Source of the DNA: UBA11524 sp965646445
GTDB lineage: Bacteria > Bacillota > Clostridia > Christensenellales > Aristaeellaceae
Assembly (NCBI GenBank): GCA_965646445.1
Contig: CBFFZW010000006.1
Span: 35,554-99,553 of the forward strand
DNA: 64,000 nt
Direction of reading: 5' to 3'
Part shown: one piece after another, positions 8,733 to 16,828 of the stretch
Layout: the number at the start of each line of letters is the position of its first letter
Numbering within the stretch: the first letter of the stretch is position 1
The notes under the pieces: model-generated
Database searches by the model: none
Told to the model about the DNA's origin: nothing
Seen by the model: only the letters and a program-made list of their open reading frames with translations
Program-made: the position numbers and the translations under genes

Positions 8733-11138
8733 TCACTGCGTCAGCATGGAGGCGGGGCGGTCGACCTCCAGGGGCGATGATTCGCTGTCGCCGCCGAAGA
8801 GGTTTTTCAGCCAGCTGCCGATGGACGGGGTTCCGCCCTGGACGGCGGCCACCTGGACGGACTGCACGCCTTCCAGCAGAATGCCGTTGTCCAGCAGTTC
8901 CGCGTGAACGGGAATCACCCGGTAGGTATAGGTCACGCCGGGCTGAGCCTTCGTGTCGGCGTAATAGAGCACCTCGCCGGGGGAGCCGCGAAGCTCCGTC
9001 AGGATGAAGCTCTCGCCGATGGCGTCGCGCTGGATGCGGTAGACCGCCGTGGTGGAGGGCTCGATGACCAGCAGGGGCTGGCCGCTGTCGTTGTGGGTAA
9101 TGTAGAAGGATTTTGCCTGAGCAGGGGCCGTCCACACGTCGGAATACTGGGTGGGCTGGGTGCCCTCGCGGAAATACTCCGTGACCCGGTAGTTGGAGGG
9201 CGTCAGGCTGCTGGCCAGCATGACCTGGCCCCGCCATTCAATGGCTTTCTTATCAATGGCGGCCGATACGATGCCGCTGGGCTTGATGAAGTCAGGCTTC
9301 TTACGGTCGGCGTAATAATCCTTGAGGAAGTTGCGTGCCAGGGTGGCGGGATTGGTGCCGCCGGATACGCTGTTGGGCAGGCGGTGGCTGCTGTCGGGCT
9401 GATCGTAGCCCATCCACACGGCCACGGACAATTCAGGCGTGTAAGCGGCCATCCAGGCGTCGCGGTTGCCGCCGCCCTTTTCGTTGACGGTGCCGGTCTT
9501 GCCTGCCACCGGCGTGCCCGCCCCGGACAGCCGGGAGCCCGTGCCCGAGGAGGTGACGGTGCGCAGCATGTGGGTCATGAGGTAGGCCGTCTGCGCGGAC
9601 AGGACGGTGGTGCCGCTGTCCTGGTGCTCGTAGACCACCACGCCGTCCCGGTCGGTGATGCGCTCGATGAAGTAGGGGGCATGGAAGGTGCCGCCGTTGG
9701 CAAAGGGGGAGAAGGCCGCGGCCATCTGCACTGGCGACGCGCCGTAGGTCATGCTGCCCAGGGCCAGGGACAGGTTGCTGTCGCGGTCGTCAAGGGGGAT
9801 GCCGACGGCGGTGAGGTACTTGCGGCTGTTGGCCAGGCCGATGCTTTGCAGCACCTTGACGGCGGGGATGTTCAGGCTGTTCTTCAGCGCCGTGCGGACG
9901 GTGACGTTGCCGTAGTAGGCGTTGCCGGCGTTGCGCGGGCGGTAGCCGTTGAAGTTGGTGGGCTCGTCCAGCACGACGCTGGCGCAGGTCCAGCCGGCAT
10001 ACTCCATCGCGGGGGCGTATACGGACAGGGGCTTGAGCGAACTGCCGGGCGAGCGCCGCAGCTGCGTGGCCCGGTTCAGGCCCCGGCGGGTGGTGTATTC
10101 CCGGCCGCCCACGATGGCGCGGACGGCGCCCGTGGCCGTGTCCACAGCGGCGGCGGCGGACTGCACCGGCACGCCGTCCTTGGCGTTGGCAGGGAAAATG
10201 TTCTTGGTGTACTGCTCGTCCAGGATGGACTGCATGGCGGGATCAAGGGTGGTGTCGATGCGGTAGCCGCCCGCCAGCAGCACCTCGGCGGAAACGTCCA
10301 GCTGCAGCTCCGCCTCGTCCAGCACCGCGTCCACGAACCACCCGTATGCCGTTTCGACGGCGGAGGACGATGCGACGGGCGCGACTTCCTCCGCCTTGGC
10401 CTCCTCGTACTGCGCCTGGGTCAGCATCCCCTCGTCCCGCATGGTCGCCAGGATGTACCCCCGGCGCTCCCTGTTGGTGTCCGGCTTGGTCTGGATGGAA
10501 TAGGCGGAGGGGGCCTTGATGGCGGCGGCCAGCGCCGCTGCCTGGGCGGGGGTCAGGTCGGCGGCGTCCACGCCGAAGGTGACTTCCGCCGCGGCCTGGA
10601 TGCCGTAAGCGCCCTGGCCGAAATAAATGAAGTTCAGGTACATCTCCAGAATTTCGTCCTTGGTGAAGCGGTGCTCGATCTGCACCGCCAGCCAGACCTC
10701 CTCCAGCTTACGGGCCAGGGTCTTCTGGCTGGACAGATGGGACAGCTTGGCCAGCTGCTGGGTGATGGTGGACGCGCCCTGGCCGTAGCCGCCGGAGCGC
10801 AGATTGCTGATGACGGCGCCGAAGATGCGGGTCACGTCGAAGCCGGGATGCTTGTAGAAGCGCAGATCCTCCGCCGCCAGGAAAGCGTTCACCACATGGT
10901 CGGGCAGGCTTGCGAGGTCGATGACCTTGCGGTTTTCCTTGCCCACCAGGGTGGTGACGTACTGGCCGTCCTTGTCGTGGATGGCGCCGGTCTGCGCCAG
11001 ATCCGTAAGCTTGGCGGGGTCAAGGCGCTGCCAGGAGGCCACGTCAAAGTAAAGGTAGGCGCCTACCAGTGCGCCGATGACCACAAGGATTCCCACGACG
11101 GCCGCCGTCCTGCGGATGACCCGCCCCTTATCGCTCAT
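8733..11138 (-). CDS. Class A penicillin-binding protein (bifunctional transglycosylase/transpeptidase)
   Basis: Polymerises and cross-links peptidoglycan outside the membrane. The 801-residue protein has a short basic cytoplasmic end, one membrane helix (about residues 9-32), then a GT51 domain with the catalytic EDLRFYKHPGFD and the GQGASTITQQLAKL motif, and a transpeptidase domain with SPGSSLKPL (SxxK, near 361), SLN in KNSLNIP, and KTGT near 547. After about residue 650 comes an extra domain with a fibronectin-type-III-like pattern (GVTYTYRVIPV). Start at 11138 has AGGAGG seven bases upstream. Monocistronic; the order and spacing of motifs make the call firm. Confidence 0.94.
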   Translation of the reverse strand: MSDKGRVIRRTAAVVGILVVIGALVGAYLYFDVASWQRLDPAKLTDLAQTGAIHDKDGQYVTTLVGKENRKVIDLASLPDHVVNAFLAAEDLRFYKHPGFDVTRIFGAVISNLRSGGYGQGASTITQQLAKLSHLSSQKTLARKLEEVWLAVQIEHRFTKDEILEMYLNFIYFGQGAYGIQAAAEVTFGVDAADLTPAQAAALAAAIKAPSAYSIQTKPDTNRERRGYILATMRDEGMLTQAQYEEAKAEEVAPVASSSAVETAYGWFVDAVLDEAELQLDVSAEVLLAGGYRIDTTLDPAMQSILDEQYTKNIFPANAKDGVPVQSAAAAVDTATGAVRAIVGGREYTTRRGLNRATQLRRSPGSSLKPLSVYAPAMEYAGWTCASVVLDEPTNFNGYRPRNAGNAYYGNVTVRTALKNSLNIPAVKVLQSIGLANSRKYLTAVGIPLDDRDSNLSLALGSMTYGASPVQMAAAFSPFANGGTFHAPYFIERITDRDGVVVYEHQDSGTTVLSAQTAYLMTHMLRTVTSSGTGSRLSGAGTPVAGKTGTVNEKGGGNRDAWMAAYTPELSVAVWMGYDQPDSSHRLPNSVSGGTNPATLARNFLKDYYADRKKPDFIKPSGIVSAAIDKKAIEWRGQVMLASSLTPSNYRVTEYFREGTQPTQYSDVWTAPAQAKSFYITHNDSGQPLLVIEPSTTAVYRIQRDAIGESFILTELRGSPGEVLYYADTKAQPGVTYTYRVIPVHAELLDNGILLEGVQSVQVAAVQGGTPSIGSWLKNLFGGDSESSPLEVDRPASMLTQ

Positions 11139-11283
11139 GAAATCGCCTCCTGTATTCGACTGCATTCTTGCCATTCCGGTTCAAAATTGTGCATGACGGC
11201 CCGTGGTAGTTTCTGCCGAAGAAAAAAGCAGGCGCAAATTTTACATTTTTTCAAAAAGACTGGTCAAATGCGCCGGGATGGGC

Positions 11284-11289
11284 TATAAT
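11284..11289 (+). promoter_or_regulatory. -10 element of the binding-protein/galactokinase operon
   Basis: Perfect TATAAT 36 bases before the start codon. The hexamer 17 bases upstream (TGGTCA) is a poor -35, so an activator may be needed. Confidence 0.5.
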
Positions 11290-11325
11290 GGACACACTGA
11301 TTATCCGAATGAAGGAGCGATGCAG

Positions 11326-12831
11326 ATGCGCAAGTGCTTATCCTGGCTGATGGCCGTGGTGCTGTTGGCCGCCTGCGCTTCCGCCCTGGGGGAAGGAACG
11401 GCGGCTCCGGCAGGCCGCTTCACCATGGCGGGGCTGGATGATTCATCGACCAATCATGACTGGGAGTCCAATATGTTCTTCCGCCGCATGGAGGAAAGAA
11501 CCGGCATTTCCTTTATCTTTGACCAGTATGGCGAGCGGAAGGCGTGGGAGGAGGTCAAGGAGAATATCGGCGTGCGGAATGGCGATCTGCCCGATGTTCT
11601 CTTTAAGGCCGATCTGACGCCCCGGGAAACCCAGGACTGGTACGAAAAGGGCATCCTGATTGACCTTCGGCCTTACCTGGAGGATTGCGCGCCCAACCTG
11701 ATGATCCTTTTGGAGGCTCATCCTGAATGGCTGGAGGCCATCACCCTGCCGGACGGCGCGATTGTCGCCCTGCCCAGCTTCAATGAGCTGCAGAACAACA
11801 ACGCCATGTGGATCAACACCACCTGGCTTGCGGAGCTGGGGCTGGACATGCCTTCCACCGCCGAGGAGCTGACCGAGGTGCTCCGGGCCTTCAAGACCCT
11901 GGATCCCAACAGGAACGGCCGGCGGGACGAGGTGCCCCTGACTTTTACCGGCATGTGGGATCTGCGCTATCTGGGCCACGCCTTCGGGCTGGTCAGCAAT
12001 GATTACTATATCGTTGCGGAGGACGGCGTGGTGTCCTCCATCCTCACGCGGGAGGAGAACCGCGCCTTCCTGACCTGGCTGAATCAGCTGTGGCAGGAGG
12101 GGCTCATCGACCAGATGGGCTTCAGCAGCCTGGACAGCACCCGCCGCATCACCGACAAGGACGCGGTGATGACCTTCGGCGTCTTCATGGGCCCCACGCC
12201 CATGAGTATGGTGCCCGCCGGCAGCATGAATCAGTACAGCGTATTGATGCCCCTGACCTATGAGGGCAGCCGGGTGTACCGCGATCTTACAGGCGACGTG
12301 GTGCGGGGAACCTTCGCCATCACCTCGGCATGCGAGGATCCCGCGGCGCTGGTGCGCTGGGTGGATTACCTTTACACGGAGGAAGGCTGCCATCTGGCCC
12401 AGGCAGGACTGGAGGGCGAGGATTTCGTCTTCAACGAGGACGGCACCTGGGACTGGGTGGAGGAGCCTGAAGTGGTGGCCACCACGGTGATGGCGGATGT
12501 CACCATCGCGGACGGCGGCGCGGCCCCAGGTTATTCTTCCCTGGAATTCCAGCTGTGCTTTGACGATCTTGATACCCATCGCCTGGTGACGGAGCTGCAG
12601 TCCGTCAAGCAGTGCGCCGTTCTGCCCTATCCCATCCGCTACCTGACGGCGGAGAAGGAGGCGCGGATCGCGGCGCTTCAGGCGGAAATCGCCCCCTATG
12701 CCGAGCAGCAGATGATCTGGTTTGTGGTGGGGGACGTGCCGCTGAACGACGCTACCTGGGACGAATTCTGCCGCACGCTGAAGGAGAAGGGCCTGGACGA
12801 GATGGTCGCCCTTTGGCAGGAAGCACTCTGA
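11326..12831 (+). CDS. Lipoprotein solute-binding protein (family 1, sugar-type)
   Basis: A 501-residue exported protein with signal sequence MRKCLSWLMAVVLLAAC, whose LAAC is a lipobox, so the Cys should be lipidated and anchor it to the membrane. The mature part has the features of large carbohydrate-binding proteins: EWLEAITLPDGAIVALPSF, a LDPNRNGRRDEVP calcium-loop-like segment and ITSACEDPAALVRWVDYLYT. The start at 11326 is eight bases after AAGGAG; the in-frame ATG at 11320 is too close. It is followed 27 bases later by galactokinase, so galactose or a galactoside is a plausible ligand, by inference. No permease genes are next to it. Confidence 0.82.
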   Translation: MRKCLSWLMAVVLLAACASALGEGTAAPAGRFTMAGLDDSSTNHDWESNMFFRRMEERTGISFIFDQYGERKAWEEVKENIGVRNGDLPDVLFKADLTPRETQDWYEKGILIDLRPYLEDCAPNLMILLEAHPEWLEAITLPDGAIVALPSFNELQNNNAMWINTTWLAELGLDMPSTAEELTEVLRAFKTLDPNRNGRRDEVPLTFTGMWDLRYLGHAFGLVSNDYYIVAEDGVVSSILTREENRAFLTWLNQLWQEGLIDQMGFSSLDSTRRITDKDAVMTFGVFMGPTPMSMVPAGSMNQYSVLMPLTYEGSRVYRDLTGDVVRGTFAITSACEDPAALVRWVDYLYTEEGCHLAQAGLEGEDFVFNEDGTWDWVEEPEVVATTVMADVTIADGGAAPGYSSLEFQLCFDDLDTHRLVTELQSVKQCAVLPYPIRYLTAEKEARIAALQAEIAPYAEQQMIWFVVGDVPLNDATWDEFCRTLKEKGLDEMVALWQEAL

Positions 12832-12858
12832 TATTGCTGGAAGGACGGAATATTGCGC

Positions 12859-14139
12859 ATGGATATGTATGCCTCGATGATCCGCAACCTGAAAACGCCC
12901 CAGATCATGGAGCGTCTGAACCGCCTCTATGGCAGCCGCGACGGCATGATGGTGGAGCAGACCACCCGCTACATCGGTATCCTGAAGCGTCATGAAGAGC
13001 TTTTCCACGCCGAGGGCGAGGTGCTGCTGGTCAGCGCCCCCGGCCGCACGGAGATTGGCGGCAACCACACCGACCACAATCGGGGCCGGGTGCTGGCCGC
13101 CGCCGTCAACCTGGATACCCTTTCCGCTGTTTCCCGCCGGGCGGATACCATCGTCAACCTGTACAGCGACGGCTATCCCGCGCTGACCATCGACCTGAGC
13201 GACCTGAGCGTCCATGAGGAGGAAAAGGGCACCACCGCCGCCCTGATTCGTGGCGTGGCCGCGAAAATGGCGGAGCTGGGCTATCGCATCGGCGGCTTTG
13301 ACGCCGTGGCGACCTCCTCCGTGGCCTCCGGCAGCGGCCTGAGCTCCTCCGCGGCCTTCGAGGTGATGACCTGCGCCATCCTGGACGCGCTGTACAACGA
13401 TTTCGTCATTGACTACAAGCAGCGGGCGAAGATCAGCCAGTATGCCGAGAACGTCTACTTCGGCAAGCCCTCCGGCCTGCTGGATCAGATGGCGTCCTCC
13501 GCCGGCGGCCTGGTCACGGTGGACTTCAAGCATGAGGATCCCGAGGTGCGGCGGATGTCCTTTGACTTTGCCGCCAACGGCTACGCCCTGGTGGTGGTGG
13601 CCACCGGCGGCAGCCATGCCGACCTGACGGACGATTACGCCGCCATCCCCGCTGAAATGAAGCAGGTCGCCGCCTTGATGGGCGAGGAGGTGCTTCGCCG
13701 CATCCGCCCCGAGGAATTCCATCAGGCCATCCCCGAGCTGCGGGGCAAGGTATCCGATCGGGCGCTGCTGCGGGCGCTGCACTTCTTCGACGAGGACGAC
13801 CGGGTGGTGCGCCAGGTGGAAGCGCTGGATCGCAACGATCTGGGGGCTTTCTTCTGGGAAATCGTGTGTTCCGGCCGTTCCAGCTACATGTATCTGCAAA
13901 ATGTCTACGCCAATCCCCAGGATGAAAGCCTGGCCCTGGCCCTGGCTCTGGCCGAGCACATGCTGGTCAACCGGGGCGCGTGGCGCATCCATGGCGGCGG
14001 CTTTGCCGGCACGACGCTGAACTTCGTGCCCCTGGACGACCTGCATCGCTTCATCGAGGTGATGGAGGGCGCCTTCGGCCAGCGCTGCTGCCATGTGCTG
14101 GACATTCGCCCCGAGGGCGCGGCGGTCATCCGGCTGTAA
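12859..14139 (+). CDS. galK: Galactokinase
   Basis: Phosphorylates galactose to galactose 1-phosphate with ATP in the Leloir pathway. The 426-residue GHMP kinase has the sugar-binding signature APGRTEIGGNHTDHNRG (residues about 58-74), the phosphate loop SSVASGSGLSSSAAFE, and a C-terminal GGGFAGTTLNF motif. Some residues differ from the classical GRVNLIGEHTDY form, as in many Clostridia galactokinases. The ATG at 12859 follows AAGGACGG; an upstream TTG at 12853 is less likely. Shares a transcript with the lipoprotein gene; galT and galE are not in the window. Confidence 0.88.
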   Translation: MDMYASMIRNLKTPQIMERLNRLYGSRDGMMVEQTTRYIGILKRHEELFHAEGEVLLVSAPGRTEIGGNHTDHNRGRVLAAAVNLDTLSAVSRRADTIVNLYSDGYPALTIDLSDLSVHEEEKGTTAALIRGVAAKMAELGYRIGGFDAVATSSVASGSGLSSSAAFEVMTCAILDALYNDFVIDYKQRAKISQYAENVYFGKPSGLLDQMASSAGGLVTVDFKHEDPEVRRMSFDFAANGYALVVVATGGSHADLTDDYAAIPAEMKQVAALMGEEVLRRIRPEEFHQAIPELRGKVSDRALLRALHFFDEDDRVVRQVEALDRNDLGAFFWEIVCSGRSSYMYLQNVYANPQDESLALALALAEHMLVNRGAWRIHGGGFAGTTLNFVPLDDLHRFIEVMEGAFGQRCCHVLDIRPEGAAVIRL

Positions 14140-14147
14140 AATCCGTG

Positions 14148-14176
14148 TTGACAGCGTGTCGCGCTTGTGCTATCAT
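14148..14176 (+). promoter_or_regulatory. Promoter of the FMN riboswitch-ribU-tsaE-tsaB-rimI operon
   Basis: Perfect TTGACA (14148-14153), 17-base spacer and TATCAT (14171-14176) preceded by an extended TGC. It starts nine bases after the galK stop codon. Confidence 0.88.
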
Positions 14177-14226
14177 AACCGTGGCTGGGGCAAGCCCGGT
14201 CGACATAATCGCATAAGCCACTTGGA

Positions 14227-14352
14227 GCTTCTTCGGGGCAGGGTGCAAATCCCTACCGGCGGTACAGCCCGCGAACCTTTCCCGCAAGGGTCAGGCCGAA
14301 TCGGTGAAATTCCGATGCCGACAGTATAGTCTGGATGAAAGAAGAGCGCTGG
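14227..14352 (+). ncRNA. FMN riboswitch (RFN element)
   Basis: The conserved RFN landmarks occur in order: CTTCGGGGCAGGGTG at the 5' side, CCCTACCGGCGGT, AGCCCGCGA, a variable stem, then GGTGAAATTCCGATGCCGAC and AGTCTGGATG before the closing helix. Known members bind flavin mononucleotide and repress riboflavin synthesis or uptake. It lies in the leader of ribU, and a terminator hairpin follows, so FMN should cause early termination. Confidence 0.95.
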
Positions 14353-14430
14353 AAATACGCAGGGCGTGTCCGTATGGACGGCCTGTTTCCGCCCCTGACA
14401 AGCAAGCTGCTTCAGGGGCGTGCGTATTTT
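14353..14430 (+). terminator. Riboswitch-controlled terminator
   Basis: CGCCCCTGA (14390-14398) pairs with TCAGGGGCG (14412-14420), followed by TGCGTATTTT. The segment AAATACGCA at 14353 is complementary to TGCGTATTT at 14421, which could lengthen the stem or form a competing structure; the exact switch was not resolved. Confidence 0.75.
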
Positions 14431-14446
14431 ACAAGGAGGTTTTCCC

Positions 14447-15082
14447 ATGCGTAAAACCCTGTCTGTCCAGTACCTGACCCGAATTGCCGTGCTGACGGCC
14501 CTGGCCTCCATCCTGTTCCTGCTGGAAATTCCCGTGGTCGCCTTCTACAAGCTGGATCTGTCGAACCTGCCGGTGCTGCTGGGGGCTTTCTCCATGGGCC
14601 CGATGGCGGGGCTGATGATCCTGTTGCTCAAGAGCGTCATCGGCATGCTGCATTCCACCAGCATGTATGTGGGCGAGCTGGCCGACTTCATCATGGGCGC
14701 GGCCCTCGTGCTTCCTTCGGCGCTGATTTACCGCCGGAAGAAGACGAGGAAGAGCGACGTCATCGGCATGGCGGTGGGCACGGTGGTGCTGGTGGTGGTC
14801 GGCGTGCTGGTCAACTGGAAGATTATGCTGCCCTTCTACATGACGGCCTACGGCATGCCCATGGAAAAGGTCATCGGCCTGGCCTCCGCCGCGGTGCCCC
14901 TGGTGGAGGCGAAGTGGCCGCTGCTGCCCTTCGTAACGCCTGAGTGGAAGCTGCTGCTGCTGGTCACCGGGCCCTTCAACCTGCTCAAGGGGGCCGTGCT
15001 GAGCTTCCTGACCTACCTGATGTACAAGCGGCTGTCGCCCCTGCTGCACGTCAAGGGCGCGGCGCAAAGGAGCGCGAACTGA
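14447..15082 (+). CDS. ribU: Riboflavin ECF transporter substrate-binding subunit RibU
   Basis: The membrane S-component that binds riboflavin and works with the shared energy-coupling module (EcfT and two ATPases, not in this window). The 211-residue protein has about five or six hydrophobic helices and an N-terminal RIAVLTALASILFLLEIPV, followed by the YKLDLSNLPVLLGAFSMGP segment typical of RibU. The FMN riboswitch directly upstream strongly supports the substrate. Start at 14447 with AAGGAGG seven bases upstream; its stop overlaps the tsaE start by one base. Confidence 0.92.
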   Translation: MRKTLSVQYLTRIAVLTALASILFLLEIPVVAFYKLDLSNLPVLLGAFSMGPMAGLMILLLKSVIGMLHSTSMYVGELADFIMGAALVLPSALIYRRKKTRKSDVIGMAVGTVVLVVVGVLVNWKIMLPFYMTAYGMPMEKVIGLASAAVPLVEAKWPLLPFVTPEWKLLLLVTGPFNLLKGAVLSFLTYLMYKRLSPLLHVKGAAQRSAN

Positions 15083-15522
15083 TGATAACCCATTCTCCCG
15101 AGGAGACCCGCGCCTATGGGGAGCGGATGGCCCAGCGCCTTCAGGCGGGGGACGTGCTGCTGCTCCTGGGCGATCTGGGGGCGGGGAAAAGCGAGCTGAC
15201 CCGGGGACTGGCCCGGGGCCTGGGGGTGACGTCCACCGTCGCCAGCCCGTCGTTTACCATCCTGAATGTCTATGACGAGGGCCGCCTGCCGCTGTACCAT
15301 TTTGACTGGTATCGGCTGAATAGCGCCGAGGAGCTCTACGAGATGGGCATGGACGAATACCTGGGGGGCGACGGCGTGGCGGTGGTGGAGTGGCCGAACC
15401 AGTGTCCCGAGGCCATCCCGGAGGACGCGCTGCGCGTGACCCTCACGCCCCTGGGGGAGCGGGAACGGGAGATTACCCTGACGCCCTGCGGATGCTTCCG
15501 CGCGATGGAGGAAAACGAATGA
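15082..15522 (+). CDS. tsaE: tRNA threonylcarbamoyladenosine biosynthesis ATPase TsaE
   Basis: ATPase of the TsaB-TsaD-TsaE complex that makes t6A37 on ANN-decoding tRNAs. The 146-residue protein has the Walker A motif GDLGAGKSEL (residues about 31-40), the ASPSFTILN switch segment and the YHFDWYRL motif of TsaE. Length is normal. ATG at 15082 overlaps the ribU stop, and the end overlaps the tsaB start by four bases, so translation is likely coupled. Confidence 0.95.
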   Translation: MITHSPEETRAYGERMAQRLQAGDVLLLLGDLGAGKSELTRGLARGLGVTSTVASPSFTILNVYDEGRLPLYHFDWYRLNSAEELYEMGMDEYLGGDGVAVVEWPNQCPEAIPEDALRVTLTPLGEREREITLTPCGCFRAMEENE

Positions 15523-16226
15523 AGCTGCTGGCGATTGACACCTCCGGCCCGGTGTGCGGCGTGGCCGTCCTGACGGAGGAGGGCCTGCGGGCGGAGCGGA
15601 TGGTGCAGAACAAGCTGACCCATTCGGTGAATCTGCTGCCGATGATCGACAGCGCCTTTCAGGATGCCGGGCTGACCATTGCCGACATGGATCGTCTGGC
15701 GGCGGTGACGGGCCCCGGCTCCTTTACCGGGGTACGCATCGGCGTGAGCACCCTCAAGGGCCTGGCCCATGGCGCGAACAAGCCCTGCGTGGCCGTCAAC
15801 GCGCTGGAAGCCATGGCGGCGGGTGTCGGGGGCTTTGACGGCCTGGTGTGTCCCATCCAGGATGCCCGGGCCGGGCAGGTGTACGGCGCGGCCTTCCGCA
15901 CCGCCGTGGGCATGCGTCCTAAGCGGCTGATGGCGGATACGCCCATCCGGCTGGAGGACTACGCGGCGCGGCTTCGCGTCATGGGCGACCGCTTCCTTTT
16001 CCTGGGGGACGGTATGCCGGTGCACCGCCGACGTCTCATGGAATTGCTGGGGGATGCGGCGGTCTTCGCCCCCGCGCATCAGGCATGTCTTCGTCCGGGG
16101 GCCGTGGCCTGGCTGGCGTCGCTGGAAACAGAGGCACTCTCCTATCTGGAGCTTCAGCCGTTGTATCTGCGCGCGCCCAGTGCCGAGCGCAACCGCAAAT
16201 TGGTGGAGGCTGCCCATGCCGAATGA
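15519..16226 (+). CDS. tsaB: t6A biosynthesis scaffold protein TsaB
   Basis: ASKHA-fold partner of TsaD in t6A synthesis. The 235-residue protein starts MKLLAIDTSGPVCGVAV and carries the signature LAAVTGPGSFTGVRIGV around residue 64, as in TsaB. Its start codon overlaps the tsaE stop (ATGA), and its end overlaps rimI by 11 bases. TsaD, which completes the complex, is not encoded here. Confidence 0.95.
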   Translation: MKLLAIDTSGPVCGVAVLTEEGLRAERMVQNKLTHSVNLLPMIDSAFQDAGLTIADMDRLAAVTGPGSFTGVRIGVSTLKGLAHGANKPCVAVNALEAMAAGVGGFDGLVCPIQDARAGQVYGAAFRTAVGMRPKRLMADTPIRLEDYAARLRVMGDRFLFLGDGMPVHRRRLMELLGDAAVFAPAHQACLRPGAVAWLASLETEALSYLELQPLYLRAPSAERNRKLVEAAHAE

Positions 16227-16719
16227 ATGCCTGATTCGCCGGATGACCCTGGCGGACGTGGACGCTGTGGCGGCTATTGAAGCGGCCACCTTTCCCACGC
16301 CTTGGAGCGCCGACGCCTTCCGCCAGGAGCTGACCCGGAACGCCGTGGCCCGCTATCTGGTGGCTGAAGCCGATGGCCGGGTGATCGGCTTTGCCGGGGC
16401 CTGGATCATCCTGGACGAGAGCCACATTACCAACATCGCCGTCCTCAGCGACTATCGGGGGCAGGGGTATGGTCGGCAGCTCACCCAGGCGCTGATGCAG
16501 TACTTGGCCAACCTGGGCGCGGCCTACGCCACCCTGGAGGTGCGCAAATCAAACCTGATTGCCCAGCGGCTGTATAAGTCCCTGGGCTACGTCAGCGTCG
16601 GCGTGCGCAAGCGGTATTACGAGGACAACAACGAGGACGCGCTGCTGATGGTATGCGAGCATATGCCGGAGGCCGACCCGGATTTTGAGGAAGAGGAAAC
16701 CGTCCACACGGCGGAATGA
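16216..16719 (+). CDS. rimI: Ribosomal-protein-alanine N-acetyltransferase RimI
   Basis: GNAT acetyltransferase expected to acetylate the N-terminus of ribosomal protein S18 (or related targets) with acetyl-CoA. The 167-residue protein has IEAATFPTPWSADAF, ITNIAVLSDYRGQGYGRQL (the acetyl-CoA pyrophosphate loop) and LEVRKSNLIAQRLYKSLGY, the RimI order. tsaE-tsaB-rimI is a frequent conserved gene order. A short acidic tail ends the protein. Start at 16216, with GGAGG seven bases upstream inside tsaB. Confidence 0.92.
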   Translation: MPNECLIRRMTLADVDAVAAIEAATFPTPWSADAFRQELTRNAVARYLVAEADGRVIGFAGAWIILDESHITNIAVLSDYRGQGYGRQLTQALMQYLANLGAAYATLEVRKSNLIAQRLYKSLGYVSVGVRKRYYEDNNEDALLMVCEHMPEADPDFEEEETVHTAE

Positions 16720-16792
16720 TGCCCCGGATCGAAGCGGGTCCATGCCGAAAAGCGCTGCCTGACGGCGGATTGCAGGATCGTATAAGGTACAC

Positions 16793-16820
16793 GCGCGGCC
16801 GTGAAAGTTTCCGGCCGCGC
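16793..16820. terminator. Hairpin between rimI and the converging oxidoreductase gene
   Basis: A perfect 9-bp inverted repeat (16793-16801 with 16812-16820) with a 10-base loop, between converging genes. No long T run on either side, so it is only a candidate terminator. Confidence 0.5.
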
Positions 16821-16828
16821 TCGCCGCT

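Noticed and set aside
11443..14094. Long minus-strand open frame opposite the lipoprotein and galK genes
   Set aside because: Same kind of GC-driven shadow; both plus-strand genes have clear motifs and ribosome sites.
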